The notes under the pieces were generated by a model, which was not told the origin of the DNA, did no database searches, and saw only the letters and a program-made list of their open reading frames with translations. The translations under genes and the position numbers were made by a program. A stretch of 64,000 nucleotides of DNA from Nymphaea colorata (taxonomy: Eukaryota; Streptophyta; Magnoliopsida; Nymphaeales; Nymphaeaceae), in NCBI RefSeq assembly GCF_008831285.2, contig NC_045145.1, positions 1,054,001 to 1,118,000 on the forward strand. The letters run 5' to 3'. Position 1 is the first letter of the stretch. Each line of letters starts with the position of its first letter. Shown here one piece after another: positions 1 to 10,305 of this stretch.

Positions 1-128
1 ATTGGAGCTAAAGGGAGCTAACGCCAAACGTCTGAAGCATCACCTAATTCTGTGAAGTCTCTCCTTCGACACATAGTTTTTTAGAGGAGCTCTTATGCTC
101 ACCAACTATTGTTCTGCCTGAGTATAAA

Positions 129-686
129 ATGGCTGCGTCATCTTTGTCCAATGTCTCTTCACCTGCTTCTGCTGCACCAGGTACACAATGGAATGCTTTC
201 TCAAGTTTGGTTTCAATTAAGTTTGATCGATCAAATTATCTCCTATGCACTCTCAAATTTAAAGTGTTATGAAAAGTCAAAATCTGATTAAGTATGTGAA
301 TAGAAAATGTTCTGCGCCTCCTGAATTTCTTGATGAAGCACACACTCAAGAAAATCCTGCTTATGTGTTATGGTATCATGAAGACTAACTTGCATTAAGT
401 TGGATCAAAGTCATTGTGACTCAACCAATCATGTCACAACTGGTTTGTGTTGGCACCGCTAGAGATGCTTGGTGCATCCTTGAAAAACAGTATGCCTCAC
501 AAAATAATTTTCATATTATTCAACTCAAACAAGAACTACAAAACGTCAAAATAGGAGGACTGTGTATGACTAATTATCTTCAACATATCAGTTTATTACA
601 TGATTCTCTTAGCACTGTGCAACATTTTGTTTCTGATACAGATCTAGTTCTCCATACTCTGAATGGGTTGAGTTCTGAATATGAAT
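129..686 (+). pseudogene. Copia-type retrotransposon gag relic (5' part)
   Basis: Reading frames spliced by eye give a Copia Gag N-terminus: a Met-Ala start at 129, then FDRSNYLL, CSAPPEFLDE, LSWIK, and an open stretch from 416 with DAWCILEKQYASQN, the YLQHISLLHDSL helix and TDLVLHTLNGLSSEY. This is the usual order of the UBN2/retrotran-gag region, which forms the capsid of the cytoplasmic virus-like particle. Lesions are a frameshift near 270 and a stop near 387. The zinc knuckle and all of pol are missing: homology stops at about 686, where a different repeat beginning TGTATGGGA starts. It is a dead fragment. The family call is firm; the lineage within Copia cannot be told. Confidence 0.8.
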
Positions 687-805
687 TGTATGGGAGGGGT
701 CCAAGAGGAGGTGAGGTGAAATAAAGAGAGGTAGAGAGAGTGAGTGGTTTTGCAAGTTCTTGCGTGCTGTTTTCTCTCTTTTTTCTTTTCTTTCTTCACA
801 CACAC

Positions 806-881
<76 letters not shown>

Positions 882-890
882 TGGTAGAAA
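687..890 (+). repeat. Module beginning TGTATGGGA, followed by CT/CA/TA microsatellites
   Basis: The roughly 100 bp from 687 match 40859-40960 closely: TGTATGGGA, GGGTCCAAGAGGAG, then AAGAGAG and GAGAGTGAG blocks, then GTTTTCTCTC. Both copies then run into pyrimidine-rich microsatellite, here (CA)n from about 797 and (TA)n to about 875. Both copies start abruptly at the same TG, which suggests a transposable-element end, possibly an LTR or non-autonomous element. The downstream end is not defined. Confidence 0.6.
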
Positions 891-1081
891 CCAGACCAAC
901 AGGTCAAGTTTAAGAATAGATTGACACAAACTAAATATAAGTTAATCATTTTCTGGGCTTTAATAGTGTTTTCATAATTAGCAAAAATGAATGGCTATCA
1001 TAGCATCAACATTTTTATAATAGACAAATCAACTTTTTTCGTAAAAACAACTTGATTCAAAGCATGTTTTTATAACAAAAG

Positions 1082-1219
1082 CGTTTTTATAAATATATTT
1101 AGATGTAAGTATTTTATTTAAAATACGTTTTAAGCAAAATGTTAAAGTGTCTGGTTTTTACCAATTTCTCTCTCTCTATCCATATATATATACACATACA
1201 TATATATATATATATATGC

Positions 1220-1276
<57 letters not shown>

Positions 1277-1477
1277 TATATGCATATATATATATAAAAA
1301 TTGTCCCTCACTTATGTGTGTGTGTGTGTGATTTGCAAAATAATATCAATAATCGTTTTTATAAATATATTTAGATGTAAGTATTTTATTTAAAATATGT
1401 TTTAAGCAAAATGTTAAAGTGTCTGGTTTTTACCAATTTCTCTCTCTCTATCCATATATATATACACACATACATAT

Positions 1478-1553
<76 letters not shown>

Positions 1554-1603
1554 TGTCCTTCACTTATGTGTGTGTGTGTGTGATTTGCAAAATAATATCA
1601 ATA
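1082..1603 (+). repeat. Two-unit tandem repeat, period about 272 bp, with (TA)n cores
   Basis: Unit 1 starts at 1082 and unit 2 at 1354. Each begins CGTTTTTATAAATATATTTA, continues through AAGCAAAATGTTAAAGTGTC and CTCTCTCTATCC into a long TA/CATA tract, and ends TTGTCC.TCACTTATGTG plus (TG)n and GATTTGCAAAATAATATCAA. The units differ mainly in TA-tract length. Predicted proteins here are Ile-Tyr repeats and are not genes. Confidence 0.85.
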
Positions 1604-2280
1604 AATATATTGATTGATGTGCAAACACCCATGATCCATCTAATCATCATGGTTTGTAGTTCACACATAAAGACATGCACAAATGGCTTGTGGTGTTGCA
1701 TACTAGTTTTTGCATTCTTTTGTGCTCATGTACACAAATATGTCTTGGTGACATGTTTTCAAACAAGCAATAATCTTCAATTGATCTTTTTCCTTTATCA
1801 TAAGCTCACTTTTTTGTTCCTTTTTTGTATTAAAAATCCCTAATCACACGTACCCATCTACTGAATGGCTTAAGATTGGCTGGCAATTGACACTATTAAA
1901 TAATTCACACAATTTATGAGATATTTAGGAGAACCTGGAGATCTGTCACAGGAGAATTAAAAGCAACACCATACAATTAATGAACCTCAACAAACCTCAC
2001 AGGCTCTACAATAAATAAATAAATAAATATATATATATATATATATATATATTAATATATGTATGTATACATGTTTGATTTCTTTTAAGGGTACTTGAAC
2101 ATCATATATGTTGGACTTCTGTTCTATATAATAATCTTGTATTCTTTTTAGATGTGTATCAAAATAACAAAATGACAAAGGCCCGATTGGAGGTTCAATG
2201 GATCTTAAGTCCATTAATTTCCAAGCCTCCTGCCCAAAATCAATTAGTGCAATTGTGTCATAGATGAGCGTTAGCCAATT
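1604..2280. other. Intergenic stretch, no gene seen
   Basis: No recognisable coding signal on either strand. It holds an AATA/TA microsatellite at about 2012-2053. The last few hundred bases precede an RLK exon and may include a decayed intron, but only the final 50 bases align with the intron of the copy at 35 kb. Confidence 0.6.
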
Positions 2281-2328
2281 ATATTGTGCTTGCTTATCAT
2301 GTCTGATATTGTTGAATGGTTGAATTAG

Positions 2329-2691
2329 AATTTGGGATGGCCGGAAAGGTGTCAACCAAAGCCGATGTCTACAGCTACGGAAATTCTCCTTCTTGAGGTG
2401 TTTACAGGAAGTAAGCCTACTGATGAACAGTTTGATGGGGATTTTAGTTTGAGGCAATGGGTGGCTGAAGCATTTCCTGTTGCAATTTCAGATGTCATTG
2501 ACAGCCATCCTCTAAACAAAAGCAACAACACAGCAACTAAAAGATCAGCTGCTATCAATGATCTGTTGGTGATGATCATGGAGATAGGCTTGTCATGTTC
2601 AGGGGTGTCTCCAAATAAGAGAATGGACATGAAGGAAGTGGTTGTAAAGCTGAGTAGGATACGACAGAAGACAAGAATGATAGAAGGATAA
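2329..2691 (+). pseudogene. LRR receptor-like kinase (LRR-XII type), isolated second exon
   Basis: This is the C-lobe end of a plasma-membrane LRR receptor kinase. The preceding intron end (TTGAATTAG) aligns with the acceptor at 35673, so the exon starts at 2329 with AATTTGGG, completing a split Glu codon. The frame reads KVSTKADVYSYG (APE-loop/αF region), then after one extra A in 2381-2383 ILLLEVFTGSKPTDEQFDGD, LRQWVAEAFP, LLVMIMEIGLSCS, RMDMKEVVVKL and a TAA stop at 2689. The +1 shift breaks the frame. Exon 1, with the LRRs, membrane span, ATP loop and catalytic loop, is absent upstream. It is the exon-2 homologue of 35674-36020. The EFR/Xa21-like assignment rests on family motifs and the intron site. 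Confidence 0.85.
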
Positions 2692-2766
2692 TTCAAATAT
2701 CTTCATAGATACAATGAGTTTAATTCCAGGCGCGACCATCCATTGGCTAAAATAGTTTAATTCCAA

Positions 2767-2789
2767 GTGTCAACCAAAGCCGATGTCTA
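2767..2789 (+). repeat. 23-bp copy of RLK exon-2 sequence
   Basis: An exact repeat of 2349-2371 (the codons for VSTKADV), lying 76 bp beyond the stop codon of the same exon fragment. It is a templated insertion or a local duplication scar. Confidence 0.8.
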
Positions 2790-2799
2790 AAATAGTTGG

Positions 2800-3190
2800 A
2801 GGTGGAAATGTAGTTTGATTGCTTTCATTGAGAGCCCTCACTTGCATTGCTCAATTACAGTTGCTTATAGGATTTAATAAAGATATGCTTGTGTATTCTA
2901 TTCCTAAGGCATTTGAGTGACTAATCTTGTAGAACAACTCACATTTCCAGTGCCAGTTATGTGAAAGAGGCTTGGAACTTTATCCATTATTGCAGTTTGT
3001 GCTTTGTTCTAAGTAAGGACACCACTATAGCCATAGTTCACATAATTCCTTTCAATTTTCTAGAATTTTGATGTACTATATCCTCAGCACAATTTCTCAA
3101 ACCTACCAAAAAATGCACAACAAGAAGAATGAATAAAAATGCACAATTCCATATGTTTTGCACCGATGTCCAATGTTATCAAAAGAAAGG
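2800..3190. other. Intergenic stretch, no gene seen
   Basis: AT-rich sequence with stops in all frames and no recognised family. It separates the RLK exon relic from a Copia RT relic. Confidence 0.5.
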
Positions 3191-3234
3191 CCCTTGAATG
3201 AGGATGAGAATTATATGCCGTGAGTCAAATAGAA

Positions 3235-3600
3235 GACCCTTCCCTCTACAAGCAAAAGTGAAACTTGGAAAATCTTCATTTTATTTCCTAGGAAGTGAAT
3301 CCACCAATCTTAACATGAAGCTTGGTGTTTATCAAAGAAAGTAATATCTGTAATCTTTTCAAGCATACAAAAATACATGAAGCCAAACCCATGAACACGC
3401 CCGATGGCCACATTCATAAAATTATTCACTGGTCACAATTTAAAAGTTTAAGGTTGCTTCTTTATATTGAAGTATTGTGGGTGCATTGCAATATGTGTCC
3501 CTCACCAAGCCAGATATTGCCTTCTGTGTAAATAGGGTTGTTTGCGTCCCAATATATTAAAAGTGATGTTTATTTTCAAAAGAGGAAAAAAGGGACTAGC
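3235..3600 (+). pseudogene. Copia reverse transcriptase / RNase H junction relic
   Basis: Conceptual translation gives LHFISxEVNPP, the degenerate counterpart of the LG-EV RT segment, then NLFKHTKIHEAKPMNTPDGH (Copia: DLLKRT-MHEAKP--TP). In another frame from about 3470 it reads SIVGALQYVSLTKPDIAFCV and NRV, the diagnostic Copia stretch before RNase H. Lesions are a TGA inside the YRSIVG-like motif and at least one frameshift. The RT catalytic YVDD region is not preserved. It is dead pol sequence, 2.5 kb from the gag relic at 129 but not clearly the same element. Confidence 0.8.
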
Positions 3601-3976
3601 CTCTCGCTATGAGGCTTGGCCATTCCTGACACATTTATCATGAATAACTAGTCTTAAGGCTATGTTCATTTTCAATGCATTTCACATTCACCCAAACATC
3701 ATCTTCAAGCTATATGTGGTGTGGTACTTGGTAAAGAAGTTAAAATTTTATAAAGCCAAGGAAGGAAATTCTTTTTAAAGGAAAGTATTTCATTAACCTC
3801 TATCAAAACAGTTAGAGAGGGTGAGGTAAAGATTGTTAACAGAGAGAAAATATAGGCAGAGAAAAAGTACTAAAAGAGCAATAAATTTTAAGAGAAAATT
3901 AAGAGAGAGAAATTGAAAGATTTATAAGTGAGTGGAAAGAAATAAAGAGAAAAACTAGTAGAAGAGTAAGAGATAA

Positions 3977-4087
3977 TTGAGAATTGATTCTTGGGCTCGG
4001 CCGGCGCCCACCCATATTTCCCACCCAAATTGAGTGAAAAGCAAGGGGGAGCTGACGAATGATGTTGAGAATTGATTCTTGGGCTCG
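3977..4087 (+). repeat. 23-bp direct repeat flanking 65 bp
   Basis: TTGAGAATTGATTCTTGGGC plus TCG occurs at 3977-3999 and 4065-4087. The bases between are GC-richer than the surroundings (GGCCGGCGCCCACCC). This could be a duplication scar around a small insertion. Confidence 0.7.
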
Positions 4088-4194
4088 ATTTCAAACATTT
4101 GAGTGATCTAATCTGGACCTGTGGGCGATTTTCTGAATATATGTTCTATTGCATTTTTTATTCTCGAGTGTAATTATGAACTTTTAACTTTCTT

Positions 4195-4460
4195 TTTGGA
4201 TCTAGGGCTGGATTTTAGATTTGGAGCTTGGATTTGGAGTTGGATCTAGATCTAAGTTCAATTTTTGATCTAAAACTTTGAATTTGGATCAAAGGCTTAG
4301 TTTTAGATGTAGAGCTCAGTTTTAGATCCAGATTGGGACTATGGACTTTTTTTATCTAAGGTTGGGATTTGGATCCATATCTGGATCTAGGGCTCGGTTT
4401 TTGGATCTTGACTTGGGATTTTGGATTGGGTTTAAATCTTGATTTGAGGTAGGGCCTGCG
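4195..4460. repeat. Degenerate GATCT/GGATTT simple-repeat tract
   Basis: Irregular repetition of units such as GGATCTAGGGCT, TTTTAGATCC and TTGGATTTGGA. No period is fixed and it is not coding. Similar GATCT-rich sequence is at 62380-62560. Confidence 0.6.
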
Positions 4461-4905
4461 TTGGAAGTTTATATTTAAATTCAGATGAGTCTAGTATAGT
4501 CGGTAACCAAATTAGAAGGAAACTGGATTAGAATTGCAATAAATTGAAGTATTTGAGACCCAAAATTGTTGAAAATAATTGTGAAAACGCTAGATATATA
4601 TTAACCTTGAAATGTTGGGGGTAATTACAAGGTTCAGCCAATTTATTAGGATGCAGTAGAGTCACAATGGGTAGCTGTCGAGAATATTAAGATTCTCAAA
4701 AGCTACTGTTCATTATGGTCTAATCTTCAAAGTTAGAACTACCCAAGAACAAAGAAACAGCAAATTGTTTATCAGTCTAGCATAGAGGCCAATCAAATAT
4801 CATGCAGTGGCCAACATAGTAGAAGATGCATTGTGGTAGTCATAATTCTAGTTGGACTTCGAATAAGAGCAAAAAGAATCCACCGTCCATATGGTGGTAA
4901 CTTAA
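4461..4905. other. Intergenic stretch, no gene seen
   Basis: No coding or structured repeat recognised on either strand. Confidence 0.5.
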
Positions 4906-4909
4906 CTTT

Positions 4910-5090
4910 GAAAAAAAATTGAAAAATCTTAAAAATTAGAGGGATAAATGAGTAATGATCAGTCAAGATAAGCAACAAATAAAAAGTACAAAATGGAAAC
5001 AAGCAATTTGACATTTAGAAAGTATGAAAAATGCTAAAAATGAAAAAGACAGGAAAACCATTGGCATTTTTTTCAAAAAAAAGAGTTTCA
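4910..5090 (-). repeat. Relic of the RLK upstream region, minus strand
   Basis: On the minus strand this matches the block upstream of the RLK pseudogenes at 31860-31990, 37985-38110 and (minus) 45000-45110. Shared landmarks are a TTTTTTGAAAAAAATGCCA tract, CATTTTTCATACTTTC and CAAATTGCTTGTTTCCA. No RLK coding sequence follows, so it is a truncated promoter-side copy. It continues into an element at 5165-5870, giving the same order, inverted, as 37180-38100. Confidence 0.6.
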
Positions 5091-5164
5091 GAAAATTTAG
5101 CCTTGTTTTTCTCCAATTAAAATAGATGTAAGACTAAGCCTGCTATCTTGAAAAGTATGCAATA

Positions 5165-5870
5165 TCGCTTTTTATTTCCACACTTTGGGTTTTCGGCATG
5201 CTCTTCTTATCTCTATGTCGAATCGCTTAATTAGTGCAATAGATTACATCAGCATGATTTTGTCTTACCTTGGCAAACATAATTTCAATATCATGCTATT
5301 TTTGTTAGTTTTCGACTCTAGTTTTTTTTTTTAATTTCTATTTTTTTTTTAAATCAAAGTTGAGTACACTGCATACAGTGGAAGGGCCTGTTGGACATTT
5401 AACAGCAAACTATTCCCACCGATCAGATGATCGATGTTACCAGAATGGGCCGAGACATTGTTTCCAATAAATGCTTCAGTTCTGTGGTCAACTCAAAAGC
5501 ACTAGTCCTCGGGCTGCACACATGCAGTCGTTGCTGTGCTCAAGCTCCAGTTGATCTGTATAAGATCAGCAAAAGGTTGACTCGATAGACCAAAATCGTG
5601 GCTTGAGCTTGACTCGAGCTGTACAAGATCAGCAAAAGGTTGACTCAATAGACCAAATCGTGGCTTGAGTTTGTCTTGTTTAAGTTCCTTTACCAACTTT
5701 TCCTTCAATTTCTTTGTTTTAAATATGAAAATTTTTAAAAGAAGCTAAATTAAAGAAAATAGAGACAAATTCATGTAACTCAAACTCGACTCCTTTATAA
5801 ACTTGAGTTATCAAATCGAGCATAACTGAACAAGCTCGAGTCGAGTTTGAGTTAGCTTGACTAATTGTAC
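5165..5870 (-). mobile_element. CTCGAG-rich non-autonomous element, inverted copy of 37180-37870
   Basis: The reverse complement aligns along its length with 37180-37870: TTATTTCCACACTTTG, GATTACATCA, ACCTTGGCAAACAT, the GGAAGGGCCTGTTG block, TGCTTCAGTTCTGTGGTCAA, then a run of AGCTCGAGTCGAG-type motifs. A 63-bp unit is tandemly repeated inside it (5562 and 5625). No transposase is encoded. The name is descriptive; related ends occur at 30640-31065 and 53418-54670. Confidence 0.65.
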
Positions 5871-5876
5871 AGGGCA

Positions 5877-6800
5877 CTACTTAACTACTCTGGCCCCCTT
5901 TCTTACAGCTGTTCTTCCATTTTCTCTCCTTGACAAACCTGGTGGTGAGTCGTTCACCATAACCTCACTCTCCAAACCAGTCATTTCTTTGCTAGTTTTC
6001 ATTCCATCCAAACAAAAAAAATCCTGAAATTTATTTTTTAATGGAGGAGAAAGAATCAAACCTGATGAGGAATCATGGTTCTCCCATCCGATTCTTTTTG
6101 TTATCAATTGAATCTCCATCTCCTGCTCTATCTTCTCGTCTCCCACCAGCTGCTTGGTCTTCAAGTTACTCTGCAATTGTTGGTTTCCTGTAAATGAATC
6201 TCTGCATTCCAATCTTTCGTCTAACATTCATTTTCAACTTCCATCTGCCTATGGAGAAACCGAAACTTGTTATCCCCCAATTCTGGTTCTGCTTTTGATC
6301 TGAGTCTCTCTTTTGTTAACTCCTTAGCTCTCCTGACATAATGATAATCTTCAATTCCTTCCACCCATCTTTCTTTGCCGCTCTTGAGAAGAAACCACCA
6401 ATTGATCAACTCTACACCGACTTGTAATATGAGTATATATTCGTTTTGCAATGGGAGGAAAATTTAATGTTACTCACATAGTTGATTTCTTGAAGAACAA
6501 TTCCTTCCTTTTCTAATTCCAATTCAATCTCGGATTTTGGATTGAAATCCAATGCTACCTGCACACAGATTCTGCAAGCCCCATTCTTGACATCCATTGA
6601 GTATGGATGTCATCTATCATCGGTTCTCCCCCATAGCGCTCTGGCAATAGATTGGAAAGTGCATCGATTCCATTAAATTACTGGCAAATTAGGAACCCTA
6701 ATCCAGATTGGTACTCCCATATTCTCCTCAATCTATAAGGAGCATCTTGGATCCCATCTGCTGCCAAACATCACTCTTCCACCCAGTTTCAATTCTACTC
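5877..6800 (-). pseudogene. Plant LINE ORF1 (DUF4283-like) relic
   Basis: Reading leftward from about 6740, the frame gives GVPIWIRVPNLPVI, a stop, WNRCTFQSIARAL, then (after shifts) DVKNGACRICVQVALDF and a Glu-rich turn ending QEINYV. This is the DUF4283 pattern of plant LINE ORF1 proteins: W-R-P-LP, WN--F--IA--LG, then AR-CV-VDL. The nucleic-acid-binding protein would coat LINE RNA. Sequence farther left (6451-5877) stays partly open in two frames, with an SPPGLSRR motif like ORF1 tails, but no CCHC knuckle is seen. Several stops and shifts kill it. A second copy of the N-terminal part is at 52990-53300. ORF2 (EN/RT) is absent. Confidence 0.55.
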
Positions 6801-7365
6801 TAATGAAATTTAATAGTTCAACCAAGTATTTGGTTAAGCATACTACCTAATTTAGAAATGCTTTCGCAGTTGTGCTGGAACTTTTGAATTCATGAAAGAA
6901 CTTGGGAATTAATTTGGGGCAAGTAATCACCACCAAATTTCTCAAAACAGAAATGAAAGAAATGCTCTGTGTCATTTGATTGTGTTACTTGTTAGTCAAA
7001 AGCATAATTTATGTTGCACGAACAGCTTGCTGGGGATTAGGCCCCTTACATTTGTTAAGCAAAATCAATATGCGCAATGGAAAGAGGTCAGCAGAGCTGC
7101 AATTAATTTTGACATACATGGTGATGTTCGCCAAGAGTTGACTCAACCCTTCAAAAGCACACAAAAGGAAGCAATCTAAAACCCACAGATACATGTTAGC
7201 AGTTAAACTGCACAAAAAGAGAGCTTAATTTCTACGTAAGACTGAAGGAGCCAAAAGGCATATTATTTGACAATCATTTCGTTGGCGACTTATAGCATCA
7301 CCAGTACTCAAATATTTAATTCACAAGAAAAATAAGATCAAAATCACACAATTGATCCACTTGTA
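6801..7365. other. Intergenic stretch, no gene seen
   Basis: Short open frames of about 67 codons exist on both strands near 6976-7215, but they overlap each other and resemble no family I know. Confidence 0.5.
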
Positions 7366-7369
7366 GGGC

Positions 7370-8830
7370 CATATACGGGCTGAGTCAAAATTGAGCTCGT
7401 TCGGCTTGGCTTGAGCACGAGTTTAGCTATACAAGGTCAGCTTGAACTCCATTTGATAGACCAAGCCACAGCTCGATTATGACTCTTTTAAGCTTGTTTC
7501 CCATTTGACCTGATTTCTTTTTTTGGTTTTAAGTTTGAAAATTTTCAAAAGAATGCCTAGATATGGTTTACTCAAGTTCAATCAAATCAATTTTATGAAA
7601 CTTGAACTTGACTTGTTTATAATCACGAGTTTTGAGTTAACCTTGAGCTTAACAGAGCAAATTCGAGTTGAGCTTGAGTTGGCTCGACTCGTTTTACAAC
7701 TCTATCCACATGACACACATTTGGACTCGTCCCCTGTTTATAATGGTGAAACATGTCAGTTAGAGTGGGGAAGCTTCAACCTAAGGATGTCAATATGTCT
7801 CATTTGAATTGAATGTCCAAGCCAATTGCTCCAAAAATATTTGGATGAAGAAAAGAAATTTACTAATCAACTAAAAAATCACATAGGATTTGAAATTAAG
7901 AAATGACATCCGATTAGATTTAGATTCATATATGCATAAATATTCGAACAGATTCAGATTTAGTTATATTCAGTCGAATTCAGTTCAGATTCAGATATAC
8001 AAAAATATCTGATCAGATCCAGATGGAACTTAGGTTTAAATAAAAATTCTATATTCAATGCTCTTACAGTTTGTAAATCAGCCAGACTCAGTTCAAAATA
8101 ATGATTCAGATTCAAATTCATATATGAATATAAAAATAGGATTCGGGTTGGATTTTGATTGTGACATCTGATTTCAGATTCAGATTAGGATGAAAAAGAT
8201 GGACTTAGATCAGATTCAAATTATGAAATCTGATTTTGGATTCAGTTTTGGATGAGGAAAAAAAATCAGATTCAGATTGTGGAATCTGATTTTGGATTCA
8301 AATTTGGATATAATTTTTTTTAAATTTGTATTGAAACTCGAACCAGAGTATATAAGTATCCATCATCATCGCCAACATCTCATTCCAAGCAGATGGCGAT
8401 CAATGACGCCTAAGATTGGAACAGGAAGTGCTTTGGGCCCCACTGCCTTTCTTTCCTTTTCTGTCTAAAGCGATGTTCTTTGCAAGTGGGGATGTTAATG
8501 GATTGGATTTAAATTGGGTATACTCTTCACCATATCCATTTCTTTAGGTATTCACATACTGGTATTCGAATTCAGATTTTAATAGAATGGAGAGATATCA
8601 TGTCTGAATCTGAATTCCAGATCTGGTTTCACAATCCGAATCCAAATTTTGAACTGTATCTAGAAGATTTTCAAAAGGTAAGAGCATTGGATATGAGTAA
8701 TTACTTAAAACTAAATCTGATCTGAATCCATATCCGATCCGGTACTTATATATGTCAGAATCTGAATTTGAATCCACTCGGATGTTATTTTTTAAATCCG
8801 AAGAGGATCAATTTCTTAATCATAGACTAT
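7370..8830 (+). mobile_element. Composite repeat copy A: CTCGAG head and GATTCAGATTC body
   Basis: The head (7370-7730) has GGGC.GAGTCAAAATTGAGCT, TTTTCAAAAGAATGCCT and TTGACTTGTTTATAATCACG. The body (7860-8330) is a degenerate array of GATTCAGATTCAAAT motifs with TGACATC.GATTAGATTTAGA and TGCTCTTACAGTTTGTAAATC landmarks. A further block at 8485-8830 (GGGATGTTAATGGATTGGAT, CCATATCCA) matches 57790-58170. Copies B (14690), C (24470), D (47160), E (49850) and F (56150) share the body. It encodes nothing recognisable and is probably non-autonomous. Confidence 0.75.
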
Positions 8831-9200
8831 TTTTTTCCCAATATCTGTTTTTTTTTTTGGAGTGGTTCAATTGGACATGCGATCAAGATGGAAAATGACA
8901 TTTAAAGTCTACCCATCTTACCAAGTGATGAGGCAGTTCCAATTCTTTTGCTTACATTACATGGAAAGGCACGATATCTAGATAAAGGTAGAAAGAGAAA
9001 CAGAACATATCATTAAGTGACAAATTTCAATGATTTTGCAAAAATTGTCCAAAACAATAATGGAATATGGAAAAGGTATTCGAAAAAGTGAGGAAGGTGG
9101 TGGTGGGGCTCAAAAGAGGAGTTCGAGTTGTGTTTGCCGGCCAGTGCACGCAACAATCATATGCCAAAAGAAAAAGAAAAAAGGGGTGTCTTTGAAATTA
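8831..9200. other. Linker between composite repeat and gene-fragment repeat (copy A)
   Basis: A/G-rich sequence including GGCTCAAAAGAGGAGTTCGA, which recurs twice in copy D (47718 and 47859). No gene seen. Confidence 0.5.
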
Positions 9201-9210
9201 GAGAGAGAGT

Positions 9211-9562
9211 TCAGGGATCTGTTAGAGCCACAAAGACTGGTAGCCTTCGCTTGTTGTGGGCCGCACCAGCATTGGAATTGATACCACATCCACCATCGCT
9301 TCAAATTCTTCCGACTGAGGTGTTATCTTCTTTTCCTCTTCACTTGACACCACTTCCTGAGGTGTGCTTAATCCTTGAGTGCTCACTCTTGGCCTGCTGA
9401 CCTGCTCAAATGCAAAAGATACGAATCAATTACTTGAAAACGTCACCGGTTTCATAATTTGTCATGCTTCAGTAGGCCTAGTGACAGTAGTGTTTTCTTA
9501 AGCCGTACTTCGGGCTTGTTCCTCTGAGGCTCTGGCCGCAGCTCCTGCTTCCCATGTGCAAA
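9211..9562 (-). pseudogene. Repeat-borne gene fragment with intron, copy A (unidentified product)
   Basis: Minus strand. An upstream exon of 54 bp (9562-9509) follows GTGGTTGCAG and reads FAHGKQELRPEPQRNKPE. A 107-bp GT...AG intron (donor GTACGG, acceptor TTTGAGCAG) joins it in frame to an exon from 9401 reading VSRPRVSTQGLSTPQEVV and on through EEEKKITPQSEEFEAMVD. A frameshift then replaces the VINP segment seen in the other copies. I do not recognise the protein. The same exon-intron-exon unit occurs at 16579-16169, 26373-25955 and 48332-47939, each time upstream of the Copia LTR on the opposite strand. It looks like a host gene fragment carried along with the repeat. Confidence 0.55.
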
Positions 9563-9904
9563 CTGCAACCACATAGGTGTGAGAATGAGATGTTAGAACC
9601 ACATATCACATATGCTAGTGCAGATATAACTAAACAAATGCATGCACACTCTACTAGCCTCCTACGAAAGAAGTGTTAAATCATGGAAAAAAAAAAACTT
9701 ATGTGGTTGTGGTTCGGCATTTTGATCCCTGCATTCACGGGAAAGGGAGCTTTCTCATTATTCATCCTATGATGTTATTGAGAAAAGATGGACTCTCAAT
9801 ATTGAGAGTACAGGCCCGACTATTTTAGGTAAGACAGTCACCTAGGAATCCTACGTGGTAAGTAAAGTGTCAAGAAAAAAGGAATCAGATCTCTTATCAA
9901 GATC

Positions 9905-10052
9905 TGTTATTGTTATGCACACTACATTTTCGGTGGTTAAGGGATAACCTTTTTTTGTACTATATATATGTTGCTCAAAGGAATCAATAAAAACAAGTTC
10001 TCTCCAGCTTTATCTTTCACGCTTCCTCTGTTTTGTTCTCTAAGTTTTCTCA
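9905..10052 (+). mobile_element. Copia LTR, copy A 5' side, internally deleted
   Basis: Begins TGTTATTGTTATGCAC and ends TTTTCTCA directly before the primer-binding site. It holds a TATATATATG box and a CAATAAAAAC polyadenylation-type signal. Compared with 10306-11283 it lacks some 830 bp. The start is tentative because sequence upstream of it is also shared among copies. Confidence 0.6.
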
Positions 10053-10064
10053 TGGTATCAGAGC
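10053..10064 (+). promoter_or_regulatory. Retrotransposon primer-binding site, tRNA-iMet
   Basis: TGGTATCAGAGC is an exact match to the complement of the initiator tRNA-Met 3' end used by most plant Copia elements. It lies immediately after the LTR's terminal CA. Confidence 0.9.
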
Positions 10065-10305
10065 AAAACGAGGGAGGGAAATCAACTGCTCCCTTCCGTT
10101 AACTCCAAAAAATCCAAGCTTTTGTAGAGAGGTTCTTCAGACACCTGGAATTGGAATAATCTTCTGCTCGACAGCTAGAATCGCCTGAAGAATCATCACC
10201 GGCCTTCCTCTCTGCTGCCTGATACACCTTCATCTCCAGAAAATTATTTTGAAGAACAGCGGGAAAGGAAGTCAGGGAAGGGCGCCTTTCTCGCCGGATT
10301 CTTGG
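10065..10305 (+). mobile_element. Copia leader fragment, copy A
   Basis: Matches the untranslated leader at 17887-18115 and 49084-49240 (GGTTCTTCAGACACCTGGAA, CTGATACACCTTC). It stops at CGGATTCTT and passes straight into a second LTR, so the whole coding interior is deleted. Confidence 0.65.

Noticed and set aside
609-1843. Open frames made of alternating Ile and Tyr or Val and Cys
   Set aside because: They are translations of TA and CA/TG microsatellites and carry no gene.
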